In this document: one piece after another, positions 51,767-61,900 of the stretch | Numbering within the stretch: position 1 is the first letter of the stretch | Layout of the letters: each line of letters begins with the position of its first letter | Assembly: GCA_001586965.3 (NCBI GenBank) | Contig: LUCW03001406.1 | Location: 1-64,000 of the forward strand | Direction: 5' to 3' | Source of the DNA: Sphaeroforma sirkka | Lineage: Eukaryota > Opisthokonta > Ichthyosporea > Ichthyophonida | Length of the DNA: 64,000 nucleotides | Position numbers and translations under genes: made by a program | The notes under the pieces: model-generated | Seen by the model: the letters and a program-made list of their open reading frames with translations, nothing else | The model's database searches: none | Told to the model about the DNA's origin: nothing

Positions 51767-52142
51767 CCTAAACCCTAAACCCTAAACCCTAAACCCTAAA
51801 CCCTAAACCCTAAACCCTAAACCCTGGCCCTAAACCCTTAAACCCTAAACCCTAGCCTAACCCTTAACCCTAAACCCTAAACCCTGGGCCCTAAACCCTG
51901 GGCCTGGGCCCTAAGCCCTAAACCTGGGCCTAAAGGCCCTGGGCCCTAAAGCCCTAAACCCTAGGCCCTGGGCCCTGGGCCTGGCCCTGGCCCAGCCTGG
52001 CCCTGGGCCCTGGGCCCTGGGCCCTAAACCCTGGGCCCCTGGGCCCTGGGCCCTAACCCTGGGCCCTGGGCCCTGGCCCAAAGGCCTAAAAAACCCTGGG
52101 CCCTAAACAACCAACCCTAAACCCTAAACCCTAAACCCTAAA
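51767..52142 (+). repeat. Telomere-type tract (CCCTAAA)n with CCCTGGG stretches
   Basis: It begins as perfect CCCTAAA repeats, then from about 51,820 to 52,100 becomes a mixture in which AAA is replaced by GGG (CCCTGGG, GGCCCTGGG), and ends as CCCTAAA again. The C-rich strand reads left to right, so the G-rich strand's 3' end points left. The CCCTGGG part may be true variant repeats or a base-calling artefact. Confidence 0.9.
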
Positions 52143-52694
52143 ATCCCAATAGATATCACTCTCTCCTATATCACTAGCAGTCTAGATCCACCTGATTTTA
52201 CCAAGTGTTGGCAAATATGCCTACGACAGATTTGCATTGACTTGAAGCTGAATAGCAATTATATCAACAAACATCCTGCGATGAAACGCCCACCTCCTAG
52301 AACACATCCGCCCTAAGCGCCTACCGGCAGACACAGCTGCAAATCGCAACCCGGTGATGCGGTAGTGAGTCCGAGACAGTAGTGCCGCTACTGGTCTCTC
52401 TCTCATATTCAGTAACACGAAATGCAAATCGGTCATAGTATATTCTCAGCACTTGTTTCCAACCAGTTAGGATTTACAAACTACTACTAAAACAACCCAT
52501 AGAACTACATACCCAAAGAAACCAAACCACATAGCAAACTAAACGCAGCGCAACAACCCAGCCATTAGACAGTTCAGTTAGCCTCTACCTGAGAAAACAG
52601 GGATTAAGGCACAAACTGCGACACCTGCCGGCCGCCACAGGTCTTCGGACACAAGCCATTGTATATAGCAATAGCGTGTAAACAAATAAAGGTA
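52143..52694 (+). mobile_element. LINE 3' end, 5'-truncated (fragment 2)
   Basis: It starts at the position equivalent to 58,167 of copy A. The first about 57 codons (to TAA at 52,314-52,316) encode the C-terminus of ORF2 (IPIDITLSYI ... QICIDLKLNS ... AMKRPP), with mostly synonymous differences from copy A. The 3' UTR has a hairpin at 52,366-52,405 and ends AAATAAAGGTAC before telomeric repeats. It belongs to a different subfamily from copy A, as the 3' UTR middle differs strongly while both ends are conserved. Confidence 0.92.
52366..52405 (+). other. 3' UTR hairpin of LINE fragment 2
   Basis: GAGACAGTAG pairs with CTACTGGTCTC (one bulged G) around the loop TGCCG, and an outer TGAG/CTCA stem encloses it. 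Copy A has a different inner-stem sequence that also pairs (58,395-58,422). Confidence 0.65.
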
Positions 52695-52716
52695 CCTAAA
52701 CCCTAAACCCTAAAAC
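52695..52716 (+). repeat. Short telomere-type tract
   Basis: About three CCCTAAA units, one with an extra A, between LINE fragments 2 and 3. The junction to fragment 3 shares CCTA, so the exact border is uncertain by a few bases. Confidence 0.85.
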
Positions 52717-53118
52717 CCTAGAACACATCCGCCCTAAGCGCCTACCGGCAGACACAGCTGCAAATTGCAACCCGGTGATGCGGTAGTGAGTCCGAGACAG
52801 TAGTGCCGCTACTGGTCTCTCTCTCATATTCAGTAATACGAAATGCAAATCGGTCATAGTATATTCTCAGCACTTGTTCCCAACCAGTTAGGATTTACAA
52901 ACTACTACTAAAACAACCCATAGAACTACATACCCAAAGAAACCAAGCCACATAGCAAACTAAACGCAGCAGCGCAACAGCTCAGCCATTAGACAGTTCA
53001 GTTAGCCTCTACCTGAGAAAACAGGGATTAAGGCACAAACTGCGACACCTGCCGGCCGCCACAGGTCTTCGGACACAAGCCATTGTATATAGCAATAGCG
53101 TGTAAACAAATAAAGGTA
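52717..53118 (+). mobile_element. LINE 3' end, 5'-truncated (fragment 3)
   Basis: About 400 bp almost identical to the last part of fragment 2, with few single-base differences and one extra CAG-type triplet near 52,968. It starts inside the last codons of ORF2 and so is effectively 3' UTR only. A hairpin equivalent lies at 52,787-52,826. It ends AAATAAAGGTAC and passes into telomeric repeats. Confidence 0.92.
52787..52826 (+). other. 3' UTR hairpin of LINE fragment 3
   Basis: The stem and loop are the same as in fragment 2: outer TGAG/CTCA, inner GAGACAGTAG/CTACTGGTCTC. Confidence 0.65.
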
Positions 53119-53164
53119 CCTAAACCCTAAAACCCTAAAACCCTAAAAAACCCTAAACCCTAAA
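53119..53164 (+). repeat. Short telomere-type tract
   Basis: About six CCCTAAA units with some extra A residues. It passes without a gap into the AT-rich repeat that forms the 5' side of LINE copy A. Confidence 0.9.
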
Positions 53165-53210
53165 AACTTTTGAACTATTTATATTTCACTTTTGAACTAT
53201 TTATATTTCA
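53165..53210 (+). repeat. AT-rich 5' monomers of LINE copy A
   Basis: Just over two units of the CACTTTTGAACTATTTATAT type. The same repeat, more than a hundred times longer in unit number, precedes LINE copy B. In both cases it ends ...TATATTTCA immediately before AGCACATCTC. Confidence 0.85.
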
Positions 53211-53438
53211 AGCACATCTCAAACTGCTGACACTCGAAATCTCACTTTAGATGTGAACTCAACATACACAGTGCGAAAGTGAAAACATTTCAAAGAAATC
53301 ACACAGACCCCAGAAAATTTTCAACCCGACCCAGAATCGAACACGTGACCGCACCACACCAAACCAGGCAATTTACCACTGGACCAAACAGACCTGTTAT
53401 CAATCGAAAATCAAATCACTTGATCGTTAGCCGACACT
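53211..53438 (+). promoter_or_regulatory. 5' UTR of LINE copy A
   Basis: This single-copy part of the LINE leader is nearly identical to 62,305-62,533 in copy B. It contains the reversed tRNA-like segment described separately. A long open frame passes through it into ORF1, but the conserved start is the ATG at 53,439, after which both copies agree in frame (M-A/R-GAPPSGGVHQP). Confidence 0.75.
53322..53395 (-). other. tRNA-like segment in antisense within the LINE 5' UTR (copy A)
   Basis: On the minus strand TGGTCCAGTGG (53,376-53,386) fits the RNA polymerase III A box, and TGTTCGATTCT (53,332-53,342) is close to the B box. They are spaced as in a tRNA gene, with GGTCACG preceding the T-loop. 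The D, anticodon and T stems pair poorly, so this is not a working tRNA gene. It looks like a decayed tRNA or a tRNA-derived SINE head captured in reverse. Confidence 0.5.
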
Positions 53439-54751
53439 ATGGCGGGGGCCCCGCCCTCTGGAGGAGTCCATCAACCCACAGAGTTAGACGAGAAACTGAA
53501 GGCGATTGTACTACCCCTGATAGAGAAGATGACCTACTTCGAGGATTGCATCAAAAGGTATGTTCATCTACAGAAGGGACTCACAAGGTAAGTAGTGTGG
53601 AGGAGATCCTCGCACGTTTAAAGAAATTAGAACACTCAAACAAAACTCTACTAGAGCAGAACCACGCCCTAAAATGTGAAAATGCGAAACTCCAACAGCA
53701 ACTTGCATCCAAAAACAACCCACAGAGCACTGCCACAAACCAACACCGTATACGTATCCCAGATACCACAATTACGCACACGCCAGGACTTATACAAACT
53801 CCTGCAAACAAGGACAAGCCTATAACGTACAAAGATATGTTGAATCAAACACGCAACTCCTCCTCAAGGGAGGCACAAGCAAATCTATTCCAACCCAGCA
53901 AGCCACCCTCTATATGGGATTGCCAAGAAGATTGGGATCTCACAGCCTTATACTTTAGTTGCAACACACATGCACTAGAAGACGGTACGCTACCGACAAA
54001 CAAGCATCTCTCAAATGGCTTTGGAACTTTCATTTGCTGAAATACATCCCCATACTGCACGCGTCATACCTTTACAAAGATCGTAGCGCAGTAGAACTTG
54101 TAGTCCCCACACGTTTTGCAATCAAAACTAAACAAATCCTACTTGCTCGTGGTTGGCGCATTAACAAGGGTGCAGACCCCGCTAACGTAACCAACCCAAT
54201 CGCAATAGAAGGCGCTCGCAAACGTCTAGAAAATGCTCATACCAGCGCACTAGCTCGCGATAAATGTCCACCACAATACCCTAGAGTCCTAACTCACCTA
54301 CTCAGTAGAGTACCGAAAACCACCACCAAACCTCCTCAATCCAGCCCAAACCCAATAGATACCACAACCCCCCAATACTATCCATAATTATACAACCACG
54401 AAAACCACTGACATACGAAACAGCACACACCCACCCACCGGAAAATCTACACCCACAGCACCCGCAACACTACCACCAATCGCAGACCCAAACAACATCA
54501 CGGACAATACTAATTCGTCCTCAAGAAACCCCAAACGAATTATAATTAGTGGAGACGAAGCAAATAGAAACACAGTTAAAGCTAGAATCGAAAATTCAAG
54601 CGATGATGAACACACCGACGAAGTCTCAGAGCACTATATGTCAGATGACGAAATAGCGTCAGTCTTAGGCGATAGTTCGAAATCCCCACAAATATCTGAT
54701 GCAGAAACAGAGAAAGAGCTTGCTGCATTCAAAACAAAACCGAACCACTAG
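53439..54751 (+). pseudogene. LINE ORF1 protein, copy A (frame-disrupted)
   Basis: ORF1 probably encodes the RNA-binding/chaperone partner of ORF2. The start at 53,439 is supported by copy B (62,534). Residues about 1-40 are acidic and helical (LDEKLKAIVLPLIEKMTYFE). A coiled coil follows (EEILARLKKLEHSNKTLLEQ, then CENAKLQQQLASK). A conserved basic middle part has WDCQEDWDLTALYFS and VELVVPTRFAIKTKQILLARG, and the tail is rich in Asp, Glu and Ser (SSDDEHTDEVSEHYMSDDE). No CCHC knuckle is seen. Disruptions relative to copy B lie at an A-run near 53,554 (4 A here, 6 in B), at a missing C near 54,010, and at a C-run near 54,370. The stop here is TAG at 54,749-54,751; in copy B the frame ends at TGA overlapping the ORF2 start. 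Confidence 0.8.
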
Positions 54752-54766
54752 TAAGACGAAATCGCA

Positions 54767-54770
54767 ATGA
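54767..54770 (+). promoter_or_regulatory. ATGA stop-start overlap between LINE ORF1 and ORF2
   Basis: The ORF2 ATG (54,767-54,769) overlaps a TGA. In copy B (63,864-63,867) this TGA is the in-frame ORF1 stop. In copy A the ORF1 frame ends earlier because of one extra A near 54,731. Overlapping stop-start codons mediate coupled translation in some telomeric LINEs (established for SART1, UAAUG). Confidence 0.6.
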
Positions 54771-57700
54771 GTGACATTCTCGTGTATTATGTCAACCTAA
54801 ACTCACTGAAAAACACACAAGCACAATACAGAGCAATACGTAAACTATGCAGTCAATGTGACGCCCTATGTTTAGTAGAGACGTGGGGCTACACAGACCG
54901 CCTCAATGAAGTTTGCAATGAAAGTAATACCAACCTTATCTATGCGTCACCCCCATCTAGTAGTATACACCGTGGTGGTAGAAACAACGGTGTAGCCTTA
55001 ATAAGTAGACATAGCTCAATGATTTCAAACTACATGCACAAAGCCAATACTTTGTAGCATTTACCTTTCGCATGGTCACCATAGCATGTGTCTACTTAGC
55101 ACCACACCTAGGAAATGACGTATACAAAACTTTAATGGCACTCAACTGCAAACCTCATGTGCTAGTTGGAGATATGAATTTCCGCGATACAGAATATAAT
55201 GACTTCCTCATTAAATATCCCGACCGTAGAAAATCTATCGAATACTATACTCAGCTACACCAAATGGACCATATAACACCAAACCAATCAGCAAACATAC
55301 GTGTTGATCACGTCTACGCTCAATCACGTACGAGAACACTGCTCACACTCATCAAAGCCGCAGACATTTCACTCAAATCCGATCATGAATGGGTGTTTTC
55401 ACTCAACATTCAATCACCAGACATACAACACCCCAGTACTATGCCTACATCCATAGAATGTATGCCAGCACACGGGTACAACAGATACCGAATTCGAACT
55501 TATAATTGCAACAACCCGCGCTACGCAAATACCTTTCGAGCAAGAATAAGAGCTAACTCTAAGTCATGGCTACGACTTATCCAGAATGCAAATCAAGACA
55601 AAATCACATCAGTATATGATACGATAGTTAACAAGCTATGGAAAGTAGCACAAGGCACATTCTACGGTTACTATCTGGAAAACAACCCCCCACAGATCCC
55701 ACACACCATTGCGCGCTACCGAGCGTATCCATAATACCACCATTGTGAAATTATTCACTAAACAAAAGAAATCACTGTCCAAACAACCATCAATACCCAA
55801 CACAACAGAACCAACAGCACACATCATTAGCTCATTCCTGCAAAAAAAAAGCTATTTAACCAGAAAATACCTTACAAAATACCAGAAGAAACCCATACTG
55901 AATTCATACCTCTCGACCAAGATATCTTCACCACCGCACATATCATGCAAGCCATACTAGCATATGATAGCCGGAAGGGCTCCGGCCCGGACGGAATACA
56001 TATTGATATTCTCAAAGCAGCTATCGAAGTCTATCCCATAGGACACGATCAGGAGGGTAAACCAAATCCCAAGTCACCAATTCTTAAAGTCCTCAATTAC
56101 CTGTTCAACAAGATACTACATACGGGTAACGTGCCGTCAGCCTGGCTGTGCACGCTTATCGTGCCCATTCCCAAAACTGAGGTACCCACAGGGCCAGAAT
56201 TCTTTCGACCTATAACGCTCACACAGATACTGCGTCGTATCTTTCAAATAGTACTGCTGAGTTACATGAATCAGCTGTCTGCCTTTAAAACACATAGCAG
56301 ACAAGGCGGGTTCAAATCAGGCTACTCTTGCTTCACACACGCCCTCACGCTACACGAATACATCAATCAATCAAGCCCTACAGCCCAACACACCCACCAG
56401 GTATTCCTGGACATTAAGAAAGCATATGACTCAGTCAAACTTGACCGCCTCTGGCGCCTTCTACACAATCGACGGGTACCCACCCCATTGATCACCCTTT
56501 TCCAAAACATGTACCATAATGTAGTGTCTCGTATTACATATCAACAAGTCCTCGGGCCTATATTCATACGTGCTCATGGTCTAACTCAGGGTGATCCAAT
56601 CACCCCACACTCTTCAACATATACATTGACCCGCTACTTGATAGCCTTGCTAAAGTCGACCCCCGAGGCTTCCTTGGCTGGGTCGACGACCTAGCATTAT
56701 ACAACCGCGATCACACCAAGTTGCAACTAGGCCTCAACCATGCTTATGTATGGGGCAAACGCTCCGGTGTTGAATTCCACCCAAAGAAATCGATATATGT
56801 AGCACCGCAAAATCCCAAACTAGCACACAAGTTCATGCTCGGACTGAATGGTATAGATGCACACCCCACTGCTAGATACTTGGGATTCCCTATGGGACCC
56901 AAGGGAATAGACATTGTACAAATGTTGGAAACACGCATCAATACTCTGAATGAATCCATAAGCCACAGCGGCCCCCTTGGCTTCCGAGCTGGGACCCACC
57001 TACACCCACACAACAAGCTCATGATCTTCCGAGTATTTATACTCTCCAAAATCACTTACGGTCTTGCTTTCATCCCACTATCACACTACTCACTCACATC
57101 ACAAATCAATACACAACTCGACAAGCTCGATACCGTAATCCATAAGGCCTCTGGATACATTCTTTCCACTGCCGCACACAAAAAGACCCCAACAAAAGCC
57201 ACACCAACTATGCTGAAACAAATTCAGTTCTGTGGACTCCTCAACGCACGGGCATTATGCACTTGGCAGTGCGTGAGTCTTATAGATCATATAACTCGTA
57301 TGTCACACAGAAATCCTCTACAGGAATATCTGGGCAAACAAGCAACCATATTCACCCCTATGAGATCTCACTATGCTCGCTCGCGAGAACATACTTCACT
57401 ACCCTCCGTTCATAACATACAGGAAACTGAAACAAGCATACACAAACAGAAAACCAAACAAAAAGGAAAGCGCACTACACCGACAAGCGGCTCGCGAACT
57501 CCGATTTGGACTCATCTACCCAGGCGAGGAAGAGCGGTACCGACTCGACACGCCACTCGAACATCACAGCTTCAGCAGTCTCTTATTCAGAGTACCAACG
57601 ATCGTCGCACTGTACGTCACGAACAGGTATATGTTCACGCTAGAAAAGACCCCGGCAGGTCTCACATGCATTGGCTGCAGCAAAACACCTTTCACCACAT

Positions 57701-58340
57701 CACACTTCAAGTGTCCCCTCGTGCTGCCCTACATGTCCAAACTCATCTCACCAAAGAAAGAGATTGTAGTTGATAGCAACTTACTTGACGCCCTTAGCAC
57801 CCGTAAGCGCTACACAGACATGCTCACACTACACGACCAGCTGGTGTACTTGCACAAAGGACCCATACCACCCCAAGTACTGCTGAACTGTGTGTTCCCA
57901 GTGCCACGGTTCATGACCACAATAGTACACACTCTCCTCGTAGACTCAGAACACCCACAGAACGATTATACTTGGCCTTCGTTAGACCGCAGACGTCGTT
58001 TCGAACAAGCCCACAGAACACTGTGGCTAGATAACCCGCAAATGGACTTCAACACACTACATCCAGAGGCTAGCGCCTATATAGCGGCGCCCCAGCACTG
58101 GACACGCAAACTCCCGAACCACCACATACACCCCTGTTTGACATTGACCAGGACTTAGACAATGACATCCCAATAGACATCACACTATCCTACATATGTA
58201 GTAGCGTGACTCCGCCTGACTTGATCAGACGCTGGCGAATATGCCTGCGACAAATATGCATTGACCTGAAGTTGAATAGCACATATATCAACGAACACAG
58301 CGCGATGAAACGCCCCCCCGCCCCGCCCACACCCTCCTGA
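54767..58340 (+). pseudogene. LINE ORF2: AP endonuclease, reverse transcriptase, Cys/His knuckle, copy A (frame-disrupted)
   Basis: ORF2 would nick target DNA and prime cDNA synthesis. The N-terminal AP-endonuclease has VNLNSL (about residue 9), LVETW (E38), GGRNNGVALISR, GDMNFRD, RVDHVYAQ and LKSDHEWV, covering the catalytic signatures. RT begins near 55,960 with RKGSGPDGIHIDIL, then FFRPITLTQILRR, GGFKSGYSCF, VFLDIKKAYDSV (first Asp), GLTQGDPITP, and GWVDDLALY in place of the common F/YADD. A CX2CX8HX2C knuckle (CIGCSKTPFTTSHFKC, about 57,670) lies C-terminal. Frame shifts occur near 55,050, 55,690-55,730, 55,848 (A-run), 56,607 (C-run), 57,370 and 58,110-58,130. I end the gene at TGA 58,338-58,340 rather than the TAG at 58,156, because fragment 2 conserves the codons between. 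Confidence 0.88.
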
Positions 58341-58389
58341 ATGCCTACCGGCAGGCACAGTCGCACATCGCGACCCGGTGATGCGGTAG

Positions 58390-58428
58390 TGAGTATGATA
58401 CACTGGTGAGCCACTGTATCATACCTCA
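58390..58428 (+). other. 3' UTR hairpin of LINE copy A
   Basis: ATGATACACTGG pairs with CCACTGTATCAT (11 of 12 pairs) around TGAG, enclosed by an outer TGAG/CTCA. Fragments 2 and 3 differ at most inner-stem positions but still pair, which supports selection for the structure. Confidence 0.7.
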
Positions 58429-58703
58429 TATTCAATGAAACGATATGCATATCTGTCACAGCTTACTCTCACAGACTCTGTGTCAATCCAGTTACGGTTG
58501 TCAAACACCCACACCACTAACAAAACTACAGCCAAAGAAAACAACTCAACAAGTACAACAACCACAGACCGAAAACGACTCAGCCCCTAGACAGTCCAGT
58601 TCGCCCTCCCTGAAAAGCAGGGTCACGGAACTGCCAACACCTGCCGGTAGCCACAAGTCCACCCCGGACATCAGGCATTGTATATAGCAATAGCGTGTAA
58701 ACA

Positions 58704-58709
58704 AATAAA
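58704..58709 (+). terminator. AATAAA polyadenylation-type signal at LINE 3' end
   Basis: AATAAA occurs in all four LINE 3' ends, just before GGTAC and the telomeric repeat. Its unusual closeness to the end suggests either downstream processing in the telomeric repeat or a coincidental part of the 3' terminal signal. Confidence 0.5.
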
Positions 58710-58713
58710 GGTA

Positions 58714-58945
58714 CCTAAACCCTAACCCTAAACCCTAAACCCTAAACCCTAAACCCCCTAAACCCTAAAACCCTAAACCCTAAACCCTAAACCCTAAACC
58801 CTAAACCCTAAACCCTAAACCCTAAACTATTTAACCCTAAAGCCCTAAATTTCCTAAACTTTAAACTATTAAACCCTAAACCCTAAACCCTAAACCCTAA
58901 ACCCTAAACCCTAAACCCTAAAACCCTAAACCCTAAACTTTAAAC
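58714..58945 (+). repeat. Telomere-type tract (CCCTAAA)n after LINE copy A
   Basis: About 30 units, mostly exact CCCTAAA. Around 58,825-58,872 there is a mixed patch (AAACTATTTAACCC, AAATTTCCTAAACTTTAAACTATT) whose AT-rich words resemble the following minisatellite. The tract then returns to CCCTAAA and grades into AACTTTTATAT. Confidence 0.93.
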
Positions 58946-61900
58946 TTTTATATTTTTTTTGAACTTTATATAACTTTTGAACTTTATATATTTCACTTTT
59001 GAACTTTATATATTTCACTTTTGAACTTTTTATATTTTCACTTTTGGACTTTATATTTCACTTTTTTGAACTTTTTATATTTCACTTTTGAACTTTATAT
59101 TTCACTTTTGAACTATTTATATTTCACTTTTGAACTTTATTTATATTTCACTTTTGAACTATTATATATTTATACTTTTGAACTTTTATATTTCACTTTT
59201 GAACTTTTATATTTCACTTTTGAACTATTTATATTTCACTTTTGAACTTTATATTTCACTTTTGAACTATTTATATTTCACTTTTTGAACTTTTATATTT
59301 CACTTTTGAACTTTTTATATTTATATTTTTTTGAACTTTTTATATTTCACTTTTGAACTATTTATATTTTCACTTTTTGAACTATTTATATATTTCACTT
59401 TTGAACTTTATATATTTCACTTTTGAACTATTTATATTTCACTTTTGAACTATTTATATTTCACTTTTTGAACTTTATATATTTCACTTTTGAACTATTA
59501 TATATTTCACTTTTGAACTTTTTATATTTCACTTTTTGAACTTTTTATATTTCACTTTTGAACTTTATATATTTCACTTTTGAACTTATATATTTCACTT
59601 TTGAACTTTATATATTTCACTTTTGAACTTTATATATTTCACTTTTGAACTATTTATATATTTCACTTTTGAACTTTATATATTTCACTTATTTTGAACT
59701 ATTTATATTTCACTTTTTTTGAACTATTTATTTCACTTTTGAACTTTTATTTTCACTTTTGAACTTTATATATTTCACTTTTGAACTATTTATATTTCAC
59801 TTTTGAACTTTTATATATTTCACTTTTGAACTTTTATATTTCACTTTTTGAACTATATATATCACTTTTTTTGAACTATTTATATTTTCACTTTTACTTT
59901 ATATATTTCACTTTTTTGAACTTTATATATTTCACTTTTTGAACTTTTATATTTCACTTTTGAACTTTATATATTTCACTTTTGAACTCTTTTTATATTT
60001 CACTTTTGAACTTTTTATATTTCAATTTTTTGAAACTTTATATATTTCACTTTTGAACTTTTTATATTTCACTTTTGAACTTTTTATATTTCACTTTTGA
60101 ACTTTTTATATTTCACTTTTGAACTATATATATTTCATTTTTTGAACTTTATATATTTCACTTTTTGACTTTTATATTTCACTTTTGAACTATTATATAT
60201 TTCACTTTTTTGAACTTTATATATTTCACTTTTTGAACTATATATATTTCACTTTTGAACTTTATATATTTCACTTTTGAACTTTATATTTCACTTTTGA
60301 ACTATTTATATTTCACTTTTGAACTTTATATATTTCACTTTTGAACTTTATATATTTCACTTTTGAACTATTTATATTTCACTTTTGAACTTTATATATA
60401 TTTCACTTTTTTGAACTTTTTATATTTCTTTTGAACTTTATATATTTCACTTTTGAACTTTTTATATTTCACTTTTGAACTATTTATATTTTCACTTTTG
60501 AACTTTATATATTTCACTTTGAACTATTATATATTTCACTTTTGAACTTTTTATATTTCACTTTTGAACTATTTATATTTCACTTTTTGAACTTTATATA
60601 TTTCACTTTTGAACTTTTATATTTCACTTTTGAACTTTATATATTTCACTTTTGAACTTTATATATTTCACTTTTGAACTTTATATATTTCACTTTTGAA
60701 CTTTATATATTTCACTTTTGAACTTTTATATTTCACTTTTGGACTTTATATACTTTTGAACTTTTTATATTTCACTTTTGAACTTTTTATATTTCACTTT
60801 TGAACTATATATATTTCACTTTTGAACTTTTATATTTCACTTTTGAACTTTTATATATTTCACTTTTGAACTTTTATATTTCACTTTTGAACTTTATATA
60901 TTTCACTTTTGAACTATTTATATTTCACTTTTGAACTATATATATTTCACTTTTGAACTTTATATATTTCACTTTTGAACTTTTATATATTTTTTCTTTT
61001 GACTTTATATATTTCACTTTGGACTTTTATATATTTCACTTTTGAACTTTATATATTTCACTTTTTGAACTTTATATATTTCACTTTTGAACTTTTTATA
61101 TTTCACTTTTGAACTTATTTTTATTTTTTCACTATTTATATTTCACTTTTTACTTTTATATTTCACTTTTGAACTATTTATATTTCACTTTTGAACTATT
61201 TATATATTTCACTTTTGAACTATTTATATTTCACTTTTGAACTTTATATATTTCACTTTTGAACTTTTTATATTTCACTTTTGAACTTTTATATATATTT
61301 CACTTTTGAACTTTTTATATTTCACTTTTGGAACTTATATTTTTCACTTTTGAACTTTTATATTTCAATTTTTTGAACTTTATATATTTCACTTTTGAAC
61401 TATTTATATTTCACTTTTGAACTTTTATATTTCACTTTTGAACTATTTATATATTTCACTTTTGAACTATTTATATTTCACTTTTGAACTATTTATATTT
61501 CACTTTTGAACTTTTTATATTTCACTTTTTTGAACTATTTATATTTCACTTTTGAACTTTTATATTTCACTTTTGAACTTTTATATTTCACTTTTGAACT
61601 TTTATATTTCACTTTTGAACTATTTATATTTCACTTTTTTTTATATTTCACTTTTGAACTATTATATATTTCACTTTTGAACTTTATATATTTCACTTTT
61701 GAACTTTATATATTTCACTTTTGAACTATTTATATTTTCACTTTTGAACTTTTATATTTCACTTTTGAACTATATATTTTTCACTTTTGAACTTTATATA
61801 TTTCACTTTTGAACTTTTATATATTTCACTTTTGAACTTTTGAACTTTATATTTACTTTTGAACTATTTATACTTTTGAACTTTATATATTTCACTTTTG

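Larger units (their letters stand above)
53165..58713 (+). mobile_element. Telomere-associated LINE, copy A (full length)
   Basis: A non-LTR retrotransposon with two and a half AT-rich 5' units (53,165-53,210), a 5' UTR with a reversed tRNA-like segment, ORF1 (coiled coil, acidic tail), ORF2 (AP endonuclease, reverse transcriptase, Cys/His knuckle), a 3' UTR with a hairpin, AATAAA, and a 3' end GGTAC joined to (CCCTAAA)n instead of poly(A). It is flanked by telomeric repeats on both sides. About nine frame disruptions interrupt the two ORFs, mostly single-base differences in homopolymers where copy B or the protein alignment differs. The clade could not be decided; no RNase H was seen. Confidence 0.93.
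58341..58713 (+). other. 3' UTR of LINE copy A
   Basis: About 370 bp. The last about 45 bp (ATTGTATATAGCAATAGCG ... AAATAAAGGTAC) are identical in all four 3' ends of the window, whereas the middle differs between subfamilies. An AATAAA lies at 58,704-58,709, only four bases from the element end. Confidence 0.85.

Noticed and set aside
52221-52436. Minus-strand open frame across the LINE 3' end (a similar one at 58,185-58,459).
   Set aside because: It is antisense to the conserved ORF2 C-terminus and 3' UTR hairpin, and its sequence follows those constraints.
53279-53438. A possible upstream extension of ORF1 starting at 53,279.
   Set aside because: It covers the reversed tRNA-like segment and is in a different frame from the conserved ATG at 53,439; composition does not resemble ORF1.
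53550-53595. GGTATGT and AGGTAAGT in LINE ORF1 look like 5' splice sites.
   Set aside because: The flanking protein reads through them in a frame supported by comparing the two copies, and I see no matching acceptor that would improve the product.
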